Assembly: GCF_030503855.1 (NCBI RefSeq) | Contig: NZ_CP129971.1 | Location: 3,596,001 to 3,660,000, forward strand | Source of the DNA: Marivirga salinae | Lineage (GTDB): Bacteria; Bacteroidota; Bacteroidia; Cytophagales; Cyclobacteriaceae | Length of the DNA stretch: 64,000 nucleotides | Direction of reading: 5' to 3' | Part shown: positions 32,501 to 40,704 of the stretch, in pieces | Layout: each line of letters opens with the position of its first letter | Position numbering within the stretch: the first letter of the stretch is position 1 | Program-made: the position numbers and the translations under genes | Notes under the pieces: generated by a model | What the model was told of the DNA's origin: nothing | What the model saw: the letters and a program-made list of their open reading frames with translations, nothing else | Database searches by the model: none

Positions 32501-34042
32501 TTACATTATTTTTTCGTCCTTTAGTCTTTTTTGTTTCCATTCTGGTAATTTGTCAAACTTATGTCTCCATTGAGCCAAATTATCTCTTTCTTTTTTAAAA
32601 GTCCCTGCTGGTGGATTTAATACTGGATATTGATATCTGAAACTTAAAAATTCTTGTAATTGTTTTTCAAAAGAATCAATATGTTTATTTGTCTCATGGT
32701 CAAAATCAACTCCAAGTTCTAGTAATAAATCAACCCTTTCTCCATCTAGGTATCTAATAGTTCCATTTGACTTTTTTCTTCCTTTTCTCTTTAAATGTCT
32801 TTGATCATTTAACCATCTACCAAGTTTATTTTGAGTACCATCAGGGTTAGTTTGGGGGACATGGGCATCTCCGTGCATTACTGTCCATTCTTTTAGTTCC
32901 TGATACCTATCCATCCATTGATTATTTCTTGGATTAAACTCTGGTAAGTCTTTTGACCATATAAAATCCAAATCATTCAACTTTTCAATTTTATAGTCAC
33001 TCAAAACTTCTTGATTGTTATAGGTTCTTTGCATTGCGACCCAATTACCTAAAGAATAAAATGTATCATTCTTATCTCTAGTGTGTGGAACATCAGAGTT
33101 TCCGTAATCATCAAAATATGCTTTTAAAAGTTCATAATTTTCTTCCCATATTCTAGCCCATCTTATTTCGTGGCCATCACCAAAATAAAAACCAACCTTT
33201 TCTAACTTTTTCTTATGGTCGAGAGGGATAGTTCCATTAGTATTAAAAATTTTTTGTTTCCTGTACCATGTATAAAGAGAACGGTTTTCATAATCACGAG
33301 GAACAGTTACTTCGTTATTTTTCTTTTTGAATTCTACGAATTCATTAAAGAAATTTTGCCATGTTTCAAGGTATTGTTTAGTTATTTTATATTCGTAAGT
33401 TCGATATGAACCGCCACCGCCATTAGATTCACTTTTCTTTTTTTCAGCCCCTTCTGTTTCTAAGTATTCTGTTAAATCAAGGTCAATATCATCATCATCT
33501 GGTTCACCATTGGCATTAATAAATGAATTCAAATGATTTAGTAATCGAAGGATACTTTTGTGTGATAGAATTTCAAATTTTGGCTCAATGGTATTTTTTA
33601 TTGAGTTTTCAAGTTCATTTAATCCATCTTCTTCAGTTACAGTAACACCCCATTCATGGTTTATGTAAAGTCCACTGTCCGTGAAATTTGCAGAACTAAT
33701 TAAACCTCCAACATAGTTACTTGAATTCTTGAAAATGTAAATTTTACCATGCAATTTATTATTAAGGGATATCTTACACTCAATTTCACCTGATTTAATT
33801 TTAGGTATTTCAATTAGTGATTTAAGAGAATAGACCTTCTTTATTTGGTCAATAGAGTTAGGCTGTAAAGTGGTGATAAGATTGATTTTTTTTAATCCAC
33901 TTAAAACTTCATTGTTAAATAGAATATTAAAGTCTCTCATTAAATATGGACTTGCAATAAACAACTCATCTGACTTTCTAATCATGTCAAGTATATATTT
34001 CTTGTGATTACTGTTTTCAGATAGATTGTCAATTATTTTCAT
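32501..34042 (-). CDS. PLD-like nuclease domain fused to helicase-associated (HA) repeats
   Basis: This is a 513-residue protein. Residues 1-150 form a phospholipase-D-like domain with His98-x-Lys100 (LHGKIYIF), SSANFTDSGL (Asn119) and INHEWG (about Asn128, Glu130). This is the HxK...N...E set of BfiI/NgoFVII-type nucleases rather than a full HKD. After an acidic linker (DDDDIDLDLTEYLE) and SNGGGGS, three or four Trp-rich helicase-associated domains follow (about 225-500, for example WMDRYQELKEWTVMHGDAHV and LGRWLNDQRHLKRKG). HA repeats probably bind DNA. No helicase motor is present. The fusion suggests a DNA-targeting defence or repair protein. Confidence 0.75.
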   Translation of the reverse strand: MKIIDNLSENSNHKKYILDMIRKSDELFIASPYLMRDFNILFNNEVLSGLKKINLITTLQPNSIDQIKKVYSLKSLIEIPKIKSGEIECKISLNNKLHGKIYIFKNSSNYVGGLISSANFTDSGLYINHEWGVTVTEEDGLNELENSIKNTIEPKFEILSHKSILRLLNHLNSFINANGEPDDDDIDLDLTEYLETEGAEKKKSESNGGGGSYRTYEYKITKQYLETWQNFFNEFVEFKKKNNEVTVPRDYENRSLYTWYRKQKIFNTNGTIPLDHKKKLEKVGFYFGDGHEIRWARIWEENYELLKAYFDDYGNSDVPHTRDKNDTFYSLGNWVAMQRTYNNQEVLSDYKIEKLNDLDFIWSKDLPEFNPRNNQWMDRYQELKEWTVMHGDAHVPQTNPDGTQNKLGRWLNDQRHLKRKGRKKSNGTIRYLDGERVDLLLELGVDFDHETNKHIDSFEKQLQEFLSFRYQYPVLNPPAGTFKKERDNLAQWRHKFDKLPEWKQKRLKDEKIM

Positions 34043-34057
34043 GTTCGTTTAAATGCT

Positions 34058-34172
34058 GTCCAACGTCCAACTAAAATGAGTATGCGCCCAAAGTGCTAGA
34101 AGCACGTGAGTTGCTATTTTGAATTATCCCTGCAAAGTACTCAGATCGCATATTCATTTTAGTGTTTGTTAG
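34058..34172. repeat. attC-like hairpin spacer between PLD and NTPase genes
   Basis: ACTAAAATGAGTATGCG (34070-34086) pairs with CGCATATTCATTTTAGT (34147-34163) with one mismatched position, across a ~60-bp loop. In the gene-sense strand, GTTGGAC (34058-34064 complement) lies at the 3' end and GCTAAC at the 5' end. These resemble the GTTRRRY and RYYYAAC boxes of integron attC sites, though the 5' box is incomplete. Confidence 0.45.
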
Positions 34173-34187
34173 CAATATTTTTATATT

Positions 34188-36062
34188 CTATTTTGTTGGA
34201 AAGTTAGCCAATGATTGATCTATATACTTGATAAGAAATTTCCAAGTAGAATTTCTTAAATTATTGGTTTTCATGCTTTTCCTCGACTCAAGTCGTTTTT
34301 TTAATTTCTCTAGGAAGTCCTTTTCTGGAAACAACTTTTCGTAAATGTGTTGTCTATACCTTTCCTGAAAAAGAAAAGCTATTTCAATGATTTCCTTGTT
34401 TGATAAATTCAAAATGGCAGAATAAACTTTAGTAAATGAGAGTTTTGTCCAGAAGGGTTGAAATCTGAACATGTTTTCTCTACTTCTCGCCTCTTCAACA
34501 AACTTGTTAAAGTCTGTCTTCATAATTTGAAAAAGCTCTTCCGTTTTATCAGTATTACGGTTTGTCTCAATTTGGTTATTTACTTCAAGGCAGTATTTCA
34601 TTATCTCGATCACATCATCTTTAAATTCTGTATCCTCACTAATTGAAAGTTGAAACCTTAAATGAGACACATGTTTGAAATTCTCTTTTCCTTTTGAGAT
34701 CCCCTTTTTTATTCTACTTTTTAAGCGATCTAGGTCATATCCAAGGACATTGTTAAACCTTGAAGAAAAATGGAAAACAGTAGCATAATCCTTCAAAGGG
34801 TATTTCCCTTGTTCTGCAAATTCTATCATTTGGTTAGTTAACTTTCTATATGACTTATCAGAAAGATCAAGACAATCAAAATAACAAAGTTGATTATAAA
34901 CTTTTTGATAATCTGGAACACTCCCATCCTCAACGATGAAATAACCTTTTAGCTCCTCCTTTAAACTTGCCTCAATAAAGGCATTTTGACCAGTTAGGTA
35001 CGTAAGTATTGAATGAAAATAATAGTACCTTTTGCTTCCAAAGTATACTTCCTTAAAGGTTTGTGAATAGCTTTTTTGCTTCTCACCATCTTCATTGCCT
35101 GAATCATTTCTTAGGAATTCATTAAAATTAGGTACATTCCTTTGGTTTTCCATTATTTCATTGAAATTGGTGGAATTAAGTTTGCCTAACTTGTACTCAA
35201 ATGATGCAGCCAATGAGAAATTCAGTACAGCTTTCTGTTTCTCCCTCTCATTGATCTTAAAATCTTTATCGGATTGAAAGAGATTGGTTAATCCATAAAA
35301 TATGATCTTAAAATGCTCTAAGAAAAAAATAAGGTTTCTTAGGTTGTCCTCATTCTTCTTAATTACTTCGACAATCAAAGATTTGTTCTCGGTGAGGAAC
35401 TTATGATAAAGTTTGAATGGGCTTTTATAACGTTGGTCAATTATCTCGTCAAATGCACTCTTGCTTTTTGGTTTAAATTCAACAGAAACCCCAATAACTT
35501 TTTCCTGAAGTTCGCTTTGATAGTCGTCATCTTCAAGAAGTTTCTGAATATTGGCGATTAAAATGATCTTAGCTCCTTGGTTTTCAACAAGGGTATTAAT
35601 AAAGCCAAATACTTCTTTGATATTAAGGTTGTCGCTTTTTCTATCAATGTCATCAAAACAAAGGACAAGTTGATCATAATTGATCCAATCCTTCTTTGTG
35701 ACATTGACATCTGCAATGTACTTATCAATGTCACCTAATTGATTTATCTGGGCAATACCTCTTATGATGGATTTACCTACTCCAGCCGCCAACTTAACTG
35801 CGCCATTTTTCAGAAAAGGGTGTATTGAAAGAAATATCTCTGTTTGAATATCTTCCAAACTTCTAATACCAAAAAGAGAAATATGAACAGGAATTAGCTT
35901 TTTACGATCATCCTGTAGTGAACCCAATTTAGAAATCATTGGAGCCAGATGCTCCTTAAAAAAATGGGTTTTGCCAATTCCATACTGACCGTTAATTATC
36001 ACTGCATAGTTTGACTCAATCTTGAGGTATTGTTCGATGACTACTTTCAAATTATCATTCAT
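34188..36062 (-). CDS. KAP-like P-loop NTPase
   Basis: This is a 624-residue cytosolic ATPase. Walker A is GQYGIGKTH (25-33) and Walker B is QLVLCFDDIDR (131-141), with AKIILIANIQKLL as a sensor-1-like segment at about 163-175. The C-terminal ~400 residues are helical without a known domain. KAP and related STAND-type NTPases are frequent in anti-phage systems and plasmid or transposon loci. It is encoded alone between palindromic spacers and next to the PLD-HA gene. Whether they act together is unknown. The upstream GCTAAC/GTTAGC motif near the start resembles the neighbouring spacers. Confidence 0.75.
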   Translation of the reverse strand: MNDNLKVVIEQYLKIESNYAVIINGQYGIGKTHFFKEHLAPMISKLGSLQDDRKKLIPVHISLFGIRSLEDIQTEIFLSIHPFLKNGAVKLAAGVGKSIIRGIAQINQLGDIDKYIADVNVTKKDWINYDQLVLCFDDIDRKSDNLNIKEVFGFINTLVENQGAKIILIANIQKLLEDDDYQSELQEKVIGVSVEFKPKSKSAFDEIIDQRYKSPFKLYHKFLTENKSLIVEVIKKNEDNLRNLIFFLEHFKIIFYGLTNLFQSDKDFKINEREKQKAVLNFSLAASFEYKLGKLNSTNFNEIMENQRNVPNFNEFLRNDSGNEDGEKQKSYSQTFKEVYFGSKRYYYFHSILTYLTGQNAFIEASLKEELKGYFIVEDGSVPDYQKVYNQLCYFDCLDLSDKSYRKLTNQMIEFAEQGKYPLKDYATVFHFSSRFNNVLGYDLDRLKSRIKKGISKGKENFKHVSHLRFQLSISEDTEFKDDVIEIMKYCLEVNNQIETNRNTDKTEELFQIMKTDFNKFVEEARSRENMFRFQPFWTKLSFTKVYSAILNLSNKEIIEIAFLFQERYRQHIYEKLFPEKDFLEKLKKRLESRKSMKTNNLRNSTWKFLIKYIDQSLANFPTK

Positions 36063-36342
36063 GCAGGTAAATTATTGCTAACATTTGAACACGTACCAAT
36101 CGATTTACATGAATTCGCTAATATATAGGAATAAATACACCTTGGTATATGTATTTCGCTTATGTTTTTCAGAGTCTTAAAAACCTCAGGTGTACTGTCA
36201 AAGTGAAAAGTACAATGTCGGTTTTGGGCATCAATGAACTAATAGCCTAAATATAAAAGAATTAATTTTACTTCCATCCCATGAATTATACTTTTAGTCG
36301 AAAATTTTGTACTGAATTCGATAATGAATGCTAAGTAAGCTC
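36063..36342. other. Non-coding spacer upstream of the NTPase gene
   Basis: It begins with AATTATTGCTAACATTTG, resembling the outer end of the 34058-34172 spacer. A partial inverted repeat is formed by AATAAATACACCTTGGTATA and ATGTATTTCG. Near the end is GAATTATACTTTTAG (36283-36297), repeated at 36652. No gene was found. Confidence 0.4.
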
Positions 36343-36537
36343 TCAACTCTTTACATCTTGAATTTCTTTAGTGGTGTCAAATACTTTTTTGGCAAAAGGG
36401 CAAAGGGGTATGATTTTCACATTGTTTTCTCGGGCATATTCAACTGATTTCATTACTAACTTCTTGCCTAGTCCTTTTCCGGCAAATTTTTCGGATACCC
36501 CAGTATGCATGTGCATTTCTCTGGTTTCCATAAACAT
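36343..36537 (-). pseudogene. N-terminally truncated GNAT acetyltransferase (YjdJ/COG2388-like) remnant
   Basis: The 64 residues match only the C-terminal two-thirds of a small GNAT protein: HTGVSEKFAGKGLGKKLV (acetyl-CoA loop), AREN..VKIIPLCPFAKKVF and a short tail. Family members are usually 90-100 residues with two beta-strands before this point. Upstream the frame runs only a few codons to a TAG. It is flanked by 15-bp direct repeats (36283 and 36652). It is probably a remnant, though a short functional form cannot be excluded. Confidence 0.55.
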
Positions 36538-36651
36538 GGGATAATGACATTTAAACTATCATTATTTAGCTTTTACCACTCACCTTTTTCATTAAGGCTT
36601 GAGTGGCTGATGGACTGCACTTGAGACTTTTTAAGCATTCCCTATATATAG

Positions 36652-36666
36652 AGAATTATACTTTTA
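36652..36666. repeat. Second copy of a 15-bp direct repeat flanking the GNAT remnant
   Basis: GAATTATACTTTTAG occurs at 36283-36297 and 36652-36666. The following bases are also similar (TCGAAAA versus CCAAAAA). They bracket the truncated acetyltransferase and could be traces of an insertion or duplication, or shared promoter-like sequence. Confidence 0.4.
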
Positions 36667-36727
36667 GCCAAAAAGTGGCGGTTACTTTCTGAATTGCTAT
36701 TCCGGACAACTTCACTCCCCATACCAT

Positions 36728-37405
36728 TTATGAAAACAATGGAAACTCATCTACTGAAATCAAATGGTGTTGGGCGGCATATATCACTAAGCCGGCTGTA
36801 TTTTTTGCTTCTGTTTTCAAGAGCAAATTATTCCGGTGCCCTTCCACCGTTCGCTTAGAGATGAATAAGAGTTCACTTATTTCCTGTGCTGTTTTTTGTT
36901 GACATATTAATTTCAATACCTCGAGTTCTCGACTGCTTAAAGCGCTTTCTGAATTGAGGATTGGTGCAGGTGAATTTGATGTTACTTGATTTCTGATAAA
37001 TTCAACTTGTTCTGACAAAAAGTAGAAGCCTTTTTCATGGACTTCAGTAATAATTTCCACCAAGCTTTCTTTGCTAACTCCTTTCGGAATAAAAGCCGAA
37101 ACGCCTAACTTAAGCATGAAACCAGTATAGGCTGGTTTATAATGTGAAGACAATATAATGACATTAATTTCTGGATAGTTTTTTTTCAATTCATCGGCTG
37201 TTTCAACGCCATTCTTACCTTCCATCTTTAAATCTAGAAGTACAATTTCGGGAAGCACTTCAAGCTCTTTTAATGTTGAAAGAAAATTGGTTCCACTTCC
37301 ATAAGTCCCCATGACTTCAATAGTATTTTGCTCTTTCAGATAATTTGAAATCAATTCTAACAAAAGAATATCATCTTCAACAATTGCTAATTTTATCGTA
37401 TTCAT
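36728..37405 (-). CDS. NarL/LuxR-type response regulator
   Basis: This is 225 residues from ATG 37403-37405 (MNTIKLAIVEDD). A longer frame exists, but this start overlaps the kinase stop as ATGA, so it is preferred. The receiver domain has the acidic pair near Glu10-Asp11-Asp12 and phospho-acceptor Asp58 (IVLLDLKM). The C-terminal LuxR helix-turn-helix begins LSSRELEVLKLICQQKTAQE and includes LFISKRTVEGH. It is the output of the cognate kinase encoded immediately upstream and is last in a four-gene operon. Confidence 0.93.
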   Translation of the reverse strand: MNTIKLAIVEDDILLLELISNYLKEQNTIEVMGTYGSGTNFLSTLKELEVLPEIVLLDLKMEGKNGVETADELKKNYPEINVIILSSHYKPAYTGFMLKLGVSAFIPKGVSKESLVEIITEVHEKGFYFLSEQVEFIRNQVTSNSPAPILNSESALSSRELEVLKLICQQKTAQEISELLFISKRTVEGHRNNLLLKTEAKNTAGLVIYAAQHHLISVDEFPLFS

Positions 37406-38154
37406 TCTAATTGATTTTGCTTGAAATGATGGAATAAAAACATGGAACAACTTCCTCTATTGATTCGGGAGTTTATTCTATAGTCCCCCTTCAGGTATTG
37501 AACTCTTGTTTCAATATTTTTCAATCCCAATCCTCTTTTATGCAATTTTGAATCAAAACCTATCCCATTATCTTTAATCCTAAGAATAAGATGGTTGTCT
37601 GATTGCCTTAAATGCAAAAAAATGCATGTTGCCTGAGCATGTTTAATGATATTCGTTAAGGTTTCTTGAATAATTCTGATAAACTGAATCTTAAAATCCA
37701 CTGTATATTCAAACTGCTTACGGATATCCAATTTGGTTTTAAATTCAAATTTTGCTTGAAGTGGCGCTATGGTTTCTTGAATAAGTTCTTGCAGGGTAGA
37801 AAGCTCCATTAAAGGTGGGCTTAAATCATGGGAAATTCTTCTTGCCAAACTTATAGAATCCTCCATCAAGACTGCAATGCTGTGGTTATCCTTAAACTCC
37901 TGCTCTGCTTTAATTTGAACGGCCAATAGTTTACCTATTAATGCATCATGAATTTCTGTAGCAATCCTTTTCCGTTCTTTTTCTTGTGTGGTGATGGTCG
38001 ATTGTAAAAGATCCTTTTGATGTGCGGTTTTTGCCTTGGCTTCTGCAATTTTTGTAGCAGCAATTTTGCGATAAATAAAGCGCACCAAAAGCACAATAAA
38101 GAGGATTAAAAATGATAAAAAGAAAAGGACAATTAAGATCCATTTACTAATCAT
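37402..38154 (-). CDS. HisKA_3 sensor histidine kinase (NarX/LiaS class)
   Basis: This is 250 residues from ATG 38152-38154, the start that overlaps the upstream stop as ATGA. An alternative ATG at 38178 would add eight residues. One N-terminal membrane helix (WILIVLFFLSFLILFIVLLV) is followed by a coiled linker, the dimerisation/phospho-acceptor helix ERKRIATEIHDALIGKLLAV (His69) and a HATPase domain (LRIKDNGIGFD, RGLGLKNIETRVQYLKG). It has no sensor domain of its own, so the signal probably comes from the multi-helix protein encoded just upstream. Confidence 0.92.
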   Translation of the reverse strand: MISKWILIVLFFLSFLILFIVLLVRFIYRKIAATKIAEAKAKTAHQKDLLQSTITTQEKERKRIATEIHDALIGKLLAVQIKAEQEFKDNHSIAVLMEDSISLARRISHDLSPPLMELSTLQELIQETIAPLQAKFEFKTKLDIRKQFEYTVDFKIQFIRIIQETLTNIIKHAQATCIFLHLRQSDNHLILRIKDNGIGFDSKLHKRGLGLKNIETRVQYLKGDYRINSRINRGSCSMFLFHHFKQNQLE

Positions 38155-38795
38155 TTCAGGATTTTGCCATTTTTCCATATCAAAGAGGTTAAAATGCTAT
38201 AAAAAGTAAATAGAAATATGATTCGCAATACCCAGATAAAATACACCGCCATTAAATCTTCATTGATTAGAAAATTCAAGGGCAATAAAAAGATAAGCTG
38301 AAAGGCAAAAAAGACTAAACAAGCCATATTCAAAAAGGAAAAATATTGGGGCATGGGCTTGGCATGTGTAAGAGATTCAGTTAATAATAGTATACTCATG
38401 GAGACGATGGAAAATGACACCACCACACTAGAATACTCTTGAAATGCCTGCACATCATCAACATTTGTTTGGATCAGTTCTACCGCAATAAAAATGACTC
38501 CTATAATTCCGATCAGTAAGACGATGAGTTTCCTTTTAGTGACCTTATAATAGATGTAAGTAAAGATCAGGAGATCCAGCAGCCCTACCACAAAGAATAA
38601 AACAAGATTATTATTATCTAATTGACTTAAAATCCTGGAGCTTAAATCGATTATTAGGCATCCAATTAAGTACGCCCATAGCACTCGATGTATTTTATCT
38701 AATTTATTGAAGTATAAAGCACCTATAATAATGCCAAAGCATAAAATTATAGGTGAAATATAGGTGAGGTATTCAGCGTATTGTTGAAAACTCAT
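38151..38795 (-). CDS. Multi-helix membrane protein, probable sensor partner of the kinase
   Basis: This is a 214-residue protein with seven predicted membrane helices (from ISPIILCFGIIIGALYF to IWVLRIIFLFTFYSILTSLI) and short loops. No family is recognised. It overlaps both neighbours by 4 bp (ATGA), so it is translationally coupled between an unknown soluble protein and the histidine kinase. It is likely to deliver a membrane or small-molecule signal to the kinase. Confidence 0.7.
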   Translation of the reverse strand: MSFQQYAEYLTYISPIILCFGIIIGALYFNKLDKIHRVLWAYLIGCLIIDLSSRILSQLDNNNLVLFFVVGLLDLLIFTYIYYKVTKRKLIVLLIGIIGVIFIAVELIQTNVDDVQAFQEYSSVVVSFSIVSMSILLLTESLTHAKPMPQYFSFLNMACLVFFAFQLIFLLPLNFLINEDLMAVYFIWVLRIIFLFTFYSILTSLIWKNGKILK

Positions 38796-39496
38796 TTAAT
38801 ATCGAGCTCAACCAGAACCCCATAGTCATTATAATCACCACCAAAGGGAGGTACAGGTCTTGCCAAATCTTCATAACTGGAATCCGCAGTGTCGATTGTA
38901 TTTTGTGAATTCAATATTTTAAAATTGTCTGTATTGTAGACTACGATATCAGCAACATATTTTGAATTAACTTTCTTCAGAGCTAAAAAACACTCATGCT
39001 TTGTTCCTACAACGAAATCTGAGGAATCAATTCCAAAAGCCAGCATTATGGTATTATTTTCTGACTTACTACTGAAATGAGCCTCTATCCACTCTCCTCT
39101 TATTTTATCATCATTCCAATTCTCTACCCATTTAGCCACTTTTTCATATGGAAGTTTAGCAGCGTGATCTATGCTGTTTTCCAACAAATTAGAGGGTAAT
39201 GGTTCTTTATGAGGTGATATTGCAGTTTTTGACAACCAGTCATTCTTTTTTTGCTTATCATCATTTTCTTCGATAAAATAGAAATTAAGCTCTCCCTCAT
39301 CGGTCATTGCCAAATAAATATGCAAATAATCTGAAATTTCCCTATTCGGTTTAAAAGAGAACCTATTGCCAGCCTTCGTAAAGTAAGATTCTAAGAATGA
39401 TTTGTCTTTTCTTTTATCATTCCAATTCTTAATATTTTTTTTGGGATTGCCTTTTTCAGCTGATAGGTCTAATGATGATTTGGGTTGATTTTCCAT
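38792..39496 (-). CDS. Soluble protein of unknown function, first gene of the two-component operon
   Basis: This is a 234-residue hydrophilic protein with no signal peptide. It reads like a compact alpha/beta domain (YLHIYLAMTDEGELNFYFI, IMLAFGIDSSDFVVGTKHEC, YVADIVVYNTDNFKIL). No known motif was seen. It overlaps the following membrane gene by 4 bp. Being first in an operon with a membrane sensor, kinase and regulator, it may bind the ligand or act as the regulated output. Confidence 0.65.
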   Translation of the reverse strand: MENQPKSSLDLSAEKGNPKKNIKNWNDKRKDKSFLESYFTKAGNRFSFKPNREISDYLHIYLAMTDEGELNFYFIEENDDKQKKNDWLSKTAISPHKEPLPSNLLENSIDHAAKLPYEKVAKWVENWNDDKIRGEWIEAHFSSKSENNTIMLAFGIDSSDFVVGTKHECFLALKKVNSKYVADIVVYNTDNFKILNSQNTIDTADSSYEDLARPVPPFGGDYNDYGVLVELDIK

Positions 39497-39797
39497 TTGG
39501 TTAAAATATTTAGGTTAAGATTGAAATAAGTATTAATTCTTACATGCGAATATAGAAGTTATAGTTCACTTTTTTAAAGCAACGAATGATTTTTTTATTG
39601 AGGCTGCGAGATCTTAACTACATTACTAGCATGCCAGCTCATCAGAATTAAATTCACAATAGTGTAAACCAATTCAATTCTCTCAAAAATTGATGGGCTA
39701 CTTACAACATCTGACAGATAATCTAGAAAACTACTATTCAACAATTAGAGGGTGGAAAACCGTCAAATCTCACCACACAAATACCGCCCTTAAATCG

Positions 39798-39837
39798 TGG
39801 GTATTTTTACTTGTTTTTAAAAATTGGGTATTTCTAC
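39798..39837. promoter_or_regulatory. Direct repeat TGGGTATTTYTAC upstream of the Cys-rich secreted protein gene
   Basis: TGGGTATTTTTAC (39798-39810) and TGGGTATTTCTAC (39825-39837) are 27 bp apart and differ at one base. They lie in the 495-bp gap 39497-39991, which otherwise holds no credible gene. A CAAAG/CTTTG pair near 39858 is also seen. They may be operator half-sites for a LuxR- or LytTR-type regulator. Confidence 0.45.
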
Positions 39838-39991
39838 GCTCAAAAATACAGACTCAGACAAAGAACTTTGATTCATAATCAAAGCAAAATATTCGATTGA
39901 GTAGCTACTATCATTGCTATTGGTTGCAAAGGCGGAACCCGAAAAGCCTTTTCAAATAGAGTAGGAAATTAAAATCAAAAACTTAAAAATC

Positions 39992-40351
39992 ATGTCAAAA
40001 TATTATTCATTTAGTGACGAAGCAGTAAAAAATGCAATTGAAGCGGCTCAAAACACACATAAAGAAACTCAACTTAATGCAACTCAGTCAGATTTTAACG
40101 TGCATCGCGGTGGATGCATGTTGGTAGCTGCTGAATGTGTTAAAGTAACTACCGAGGGACATAGTGTTTGTGTAGAATTACCTTTAGGCTTTGGAAAACA
40201 CTGTTTTTCTTTACCAGTAAGCATTCCAAGTGGATCAGTTGGTCAGGCTTGCTTAAGTATATGTACAACTTGGGGAATTCCTACTGGAGTTAAAGTAAGT
40301 GTTGTAATTGCTGGAATTACAGTAGTAAGCCAATCATTTGGTAAATGTTAA
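39992..40351 (+). CDS. Cys-rich small protein with possible double-glycine leader
   Basis: This is 119 residues. The first ~41 are charged and helical without a Sec signal (MSKYYSFSDEAVKNAIEAAQ ...) and end in HRGG. A GG motif like this is where peptidase-containing ABC exporters cut bacteriocin leaders. The remaining 78 residues are hydrophobic and beta-like, with seven Cys (42, 49, 60, 71, 87, 91, 119) in patterns such as GGCMLVAAEC and CLSIC. It is monocistronic with its own hairpin terminator. There is no exporter, modification or immunity gene nearby. I do not recognise a family. Candidate secreted antimicrobial or structural peptide. Confidence 0.65.
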   Translation: MSKYYSFSDEAVKNAIEAAQNTHKETQLNATQSDFNVHRGGCMLVAAECVKVTTEGHSVCVELPLGFGKHCFSLPVSIPSGSVGQACLSICTTWGIPTGVKVSVVIAGITVVSQSFGKC

Positions 40352-40361
40352 TTCAATAATT

Positions 40362-40395
40362 TTGATAAGGGGATTTATTCTCCTTATCAATTTAT
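40362..40395 (+). terminator. Terminator-like hairpin after the Cys-rich protein gene
   Basis: TTGATAAGG and CCTTATCAA form a perfect stem with a T-rich tail, 10 bp after the stop codon. Confidence 0.7.
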
Positions 40396-40658
40396 CTTCT
40401 CAACTGGGTTATGGATTAGAAAAAGAGGTTCTTGTGTCCTAAAGTTAAATACTGAAGGGAGGCACAGGTGTTGTTTTCATTTTCAATGAAAGAAATATCT
40501 ATTGCTGTCGATGCAGATGGTAAGCATACCGATGAGAAGAAGTCAATGAATTTGAGATGATTGAGACTTCCTTTCAATAAGCCATCATAATCGAGAATTC
40601 TTAGAGAAATCTTAAACAAACAGTAAATAAAAAACAGCATAACGAAGTATTGAGCACA
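40396..40658. other. Gene-free stretch
   Basis: A 74-codon leftward frame (40416-40640) is open here but lacks a ribosome-binding site, signal or family resemblance, so I do not call it. Nothing else was recognised. Confidence 0.35.
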
Positions 40659-40683
40659 AAAAAACCGGTATTAACCGGCTTTC
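40659..40683 (-). terminator. Intrinsic terminator of the DUF3592 gene
   Basis: Read leftward, AAAGCCGG..CCGGTTTTTTT forms a stem with a U-run 22 bp after the stop codon. It is nearly identical to the terminator at 49057. Confidence 0.8.
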
Positions 40684-40704
40684 CATTTTAATTAAAATAT
40701 TTTA

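Noticed and set aside
31614..36062. Classical integron
   Set aside because: No integrase, attI or complete attC boxes are visible. Only attC-like hairpins are seen, so it is kept as a hypothesis rather than a feature call.
39690..39878. 62-codon frame upstream of the Cys-rich protein gene
   Set aside because: It overlaps the TGGGTATTTYTAC repeats, has no ribosome-binding site and does not read like a protein.
40416..40640. 74-codon leftward frame
   Set aside because: It has no signal, family resemblance or expression signal, and lies between two terminators.
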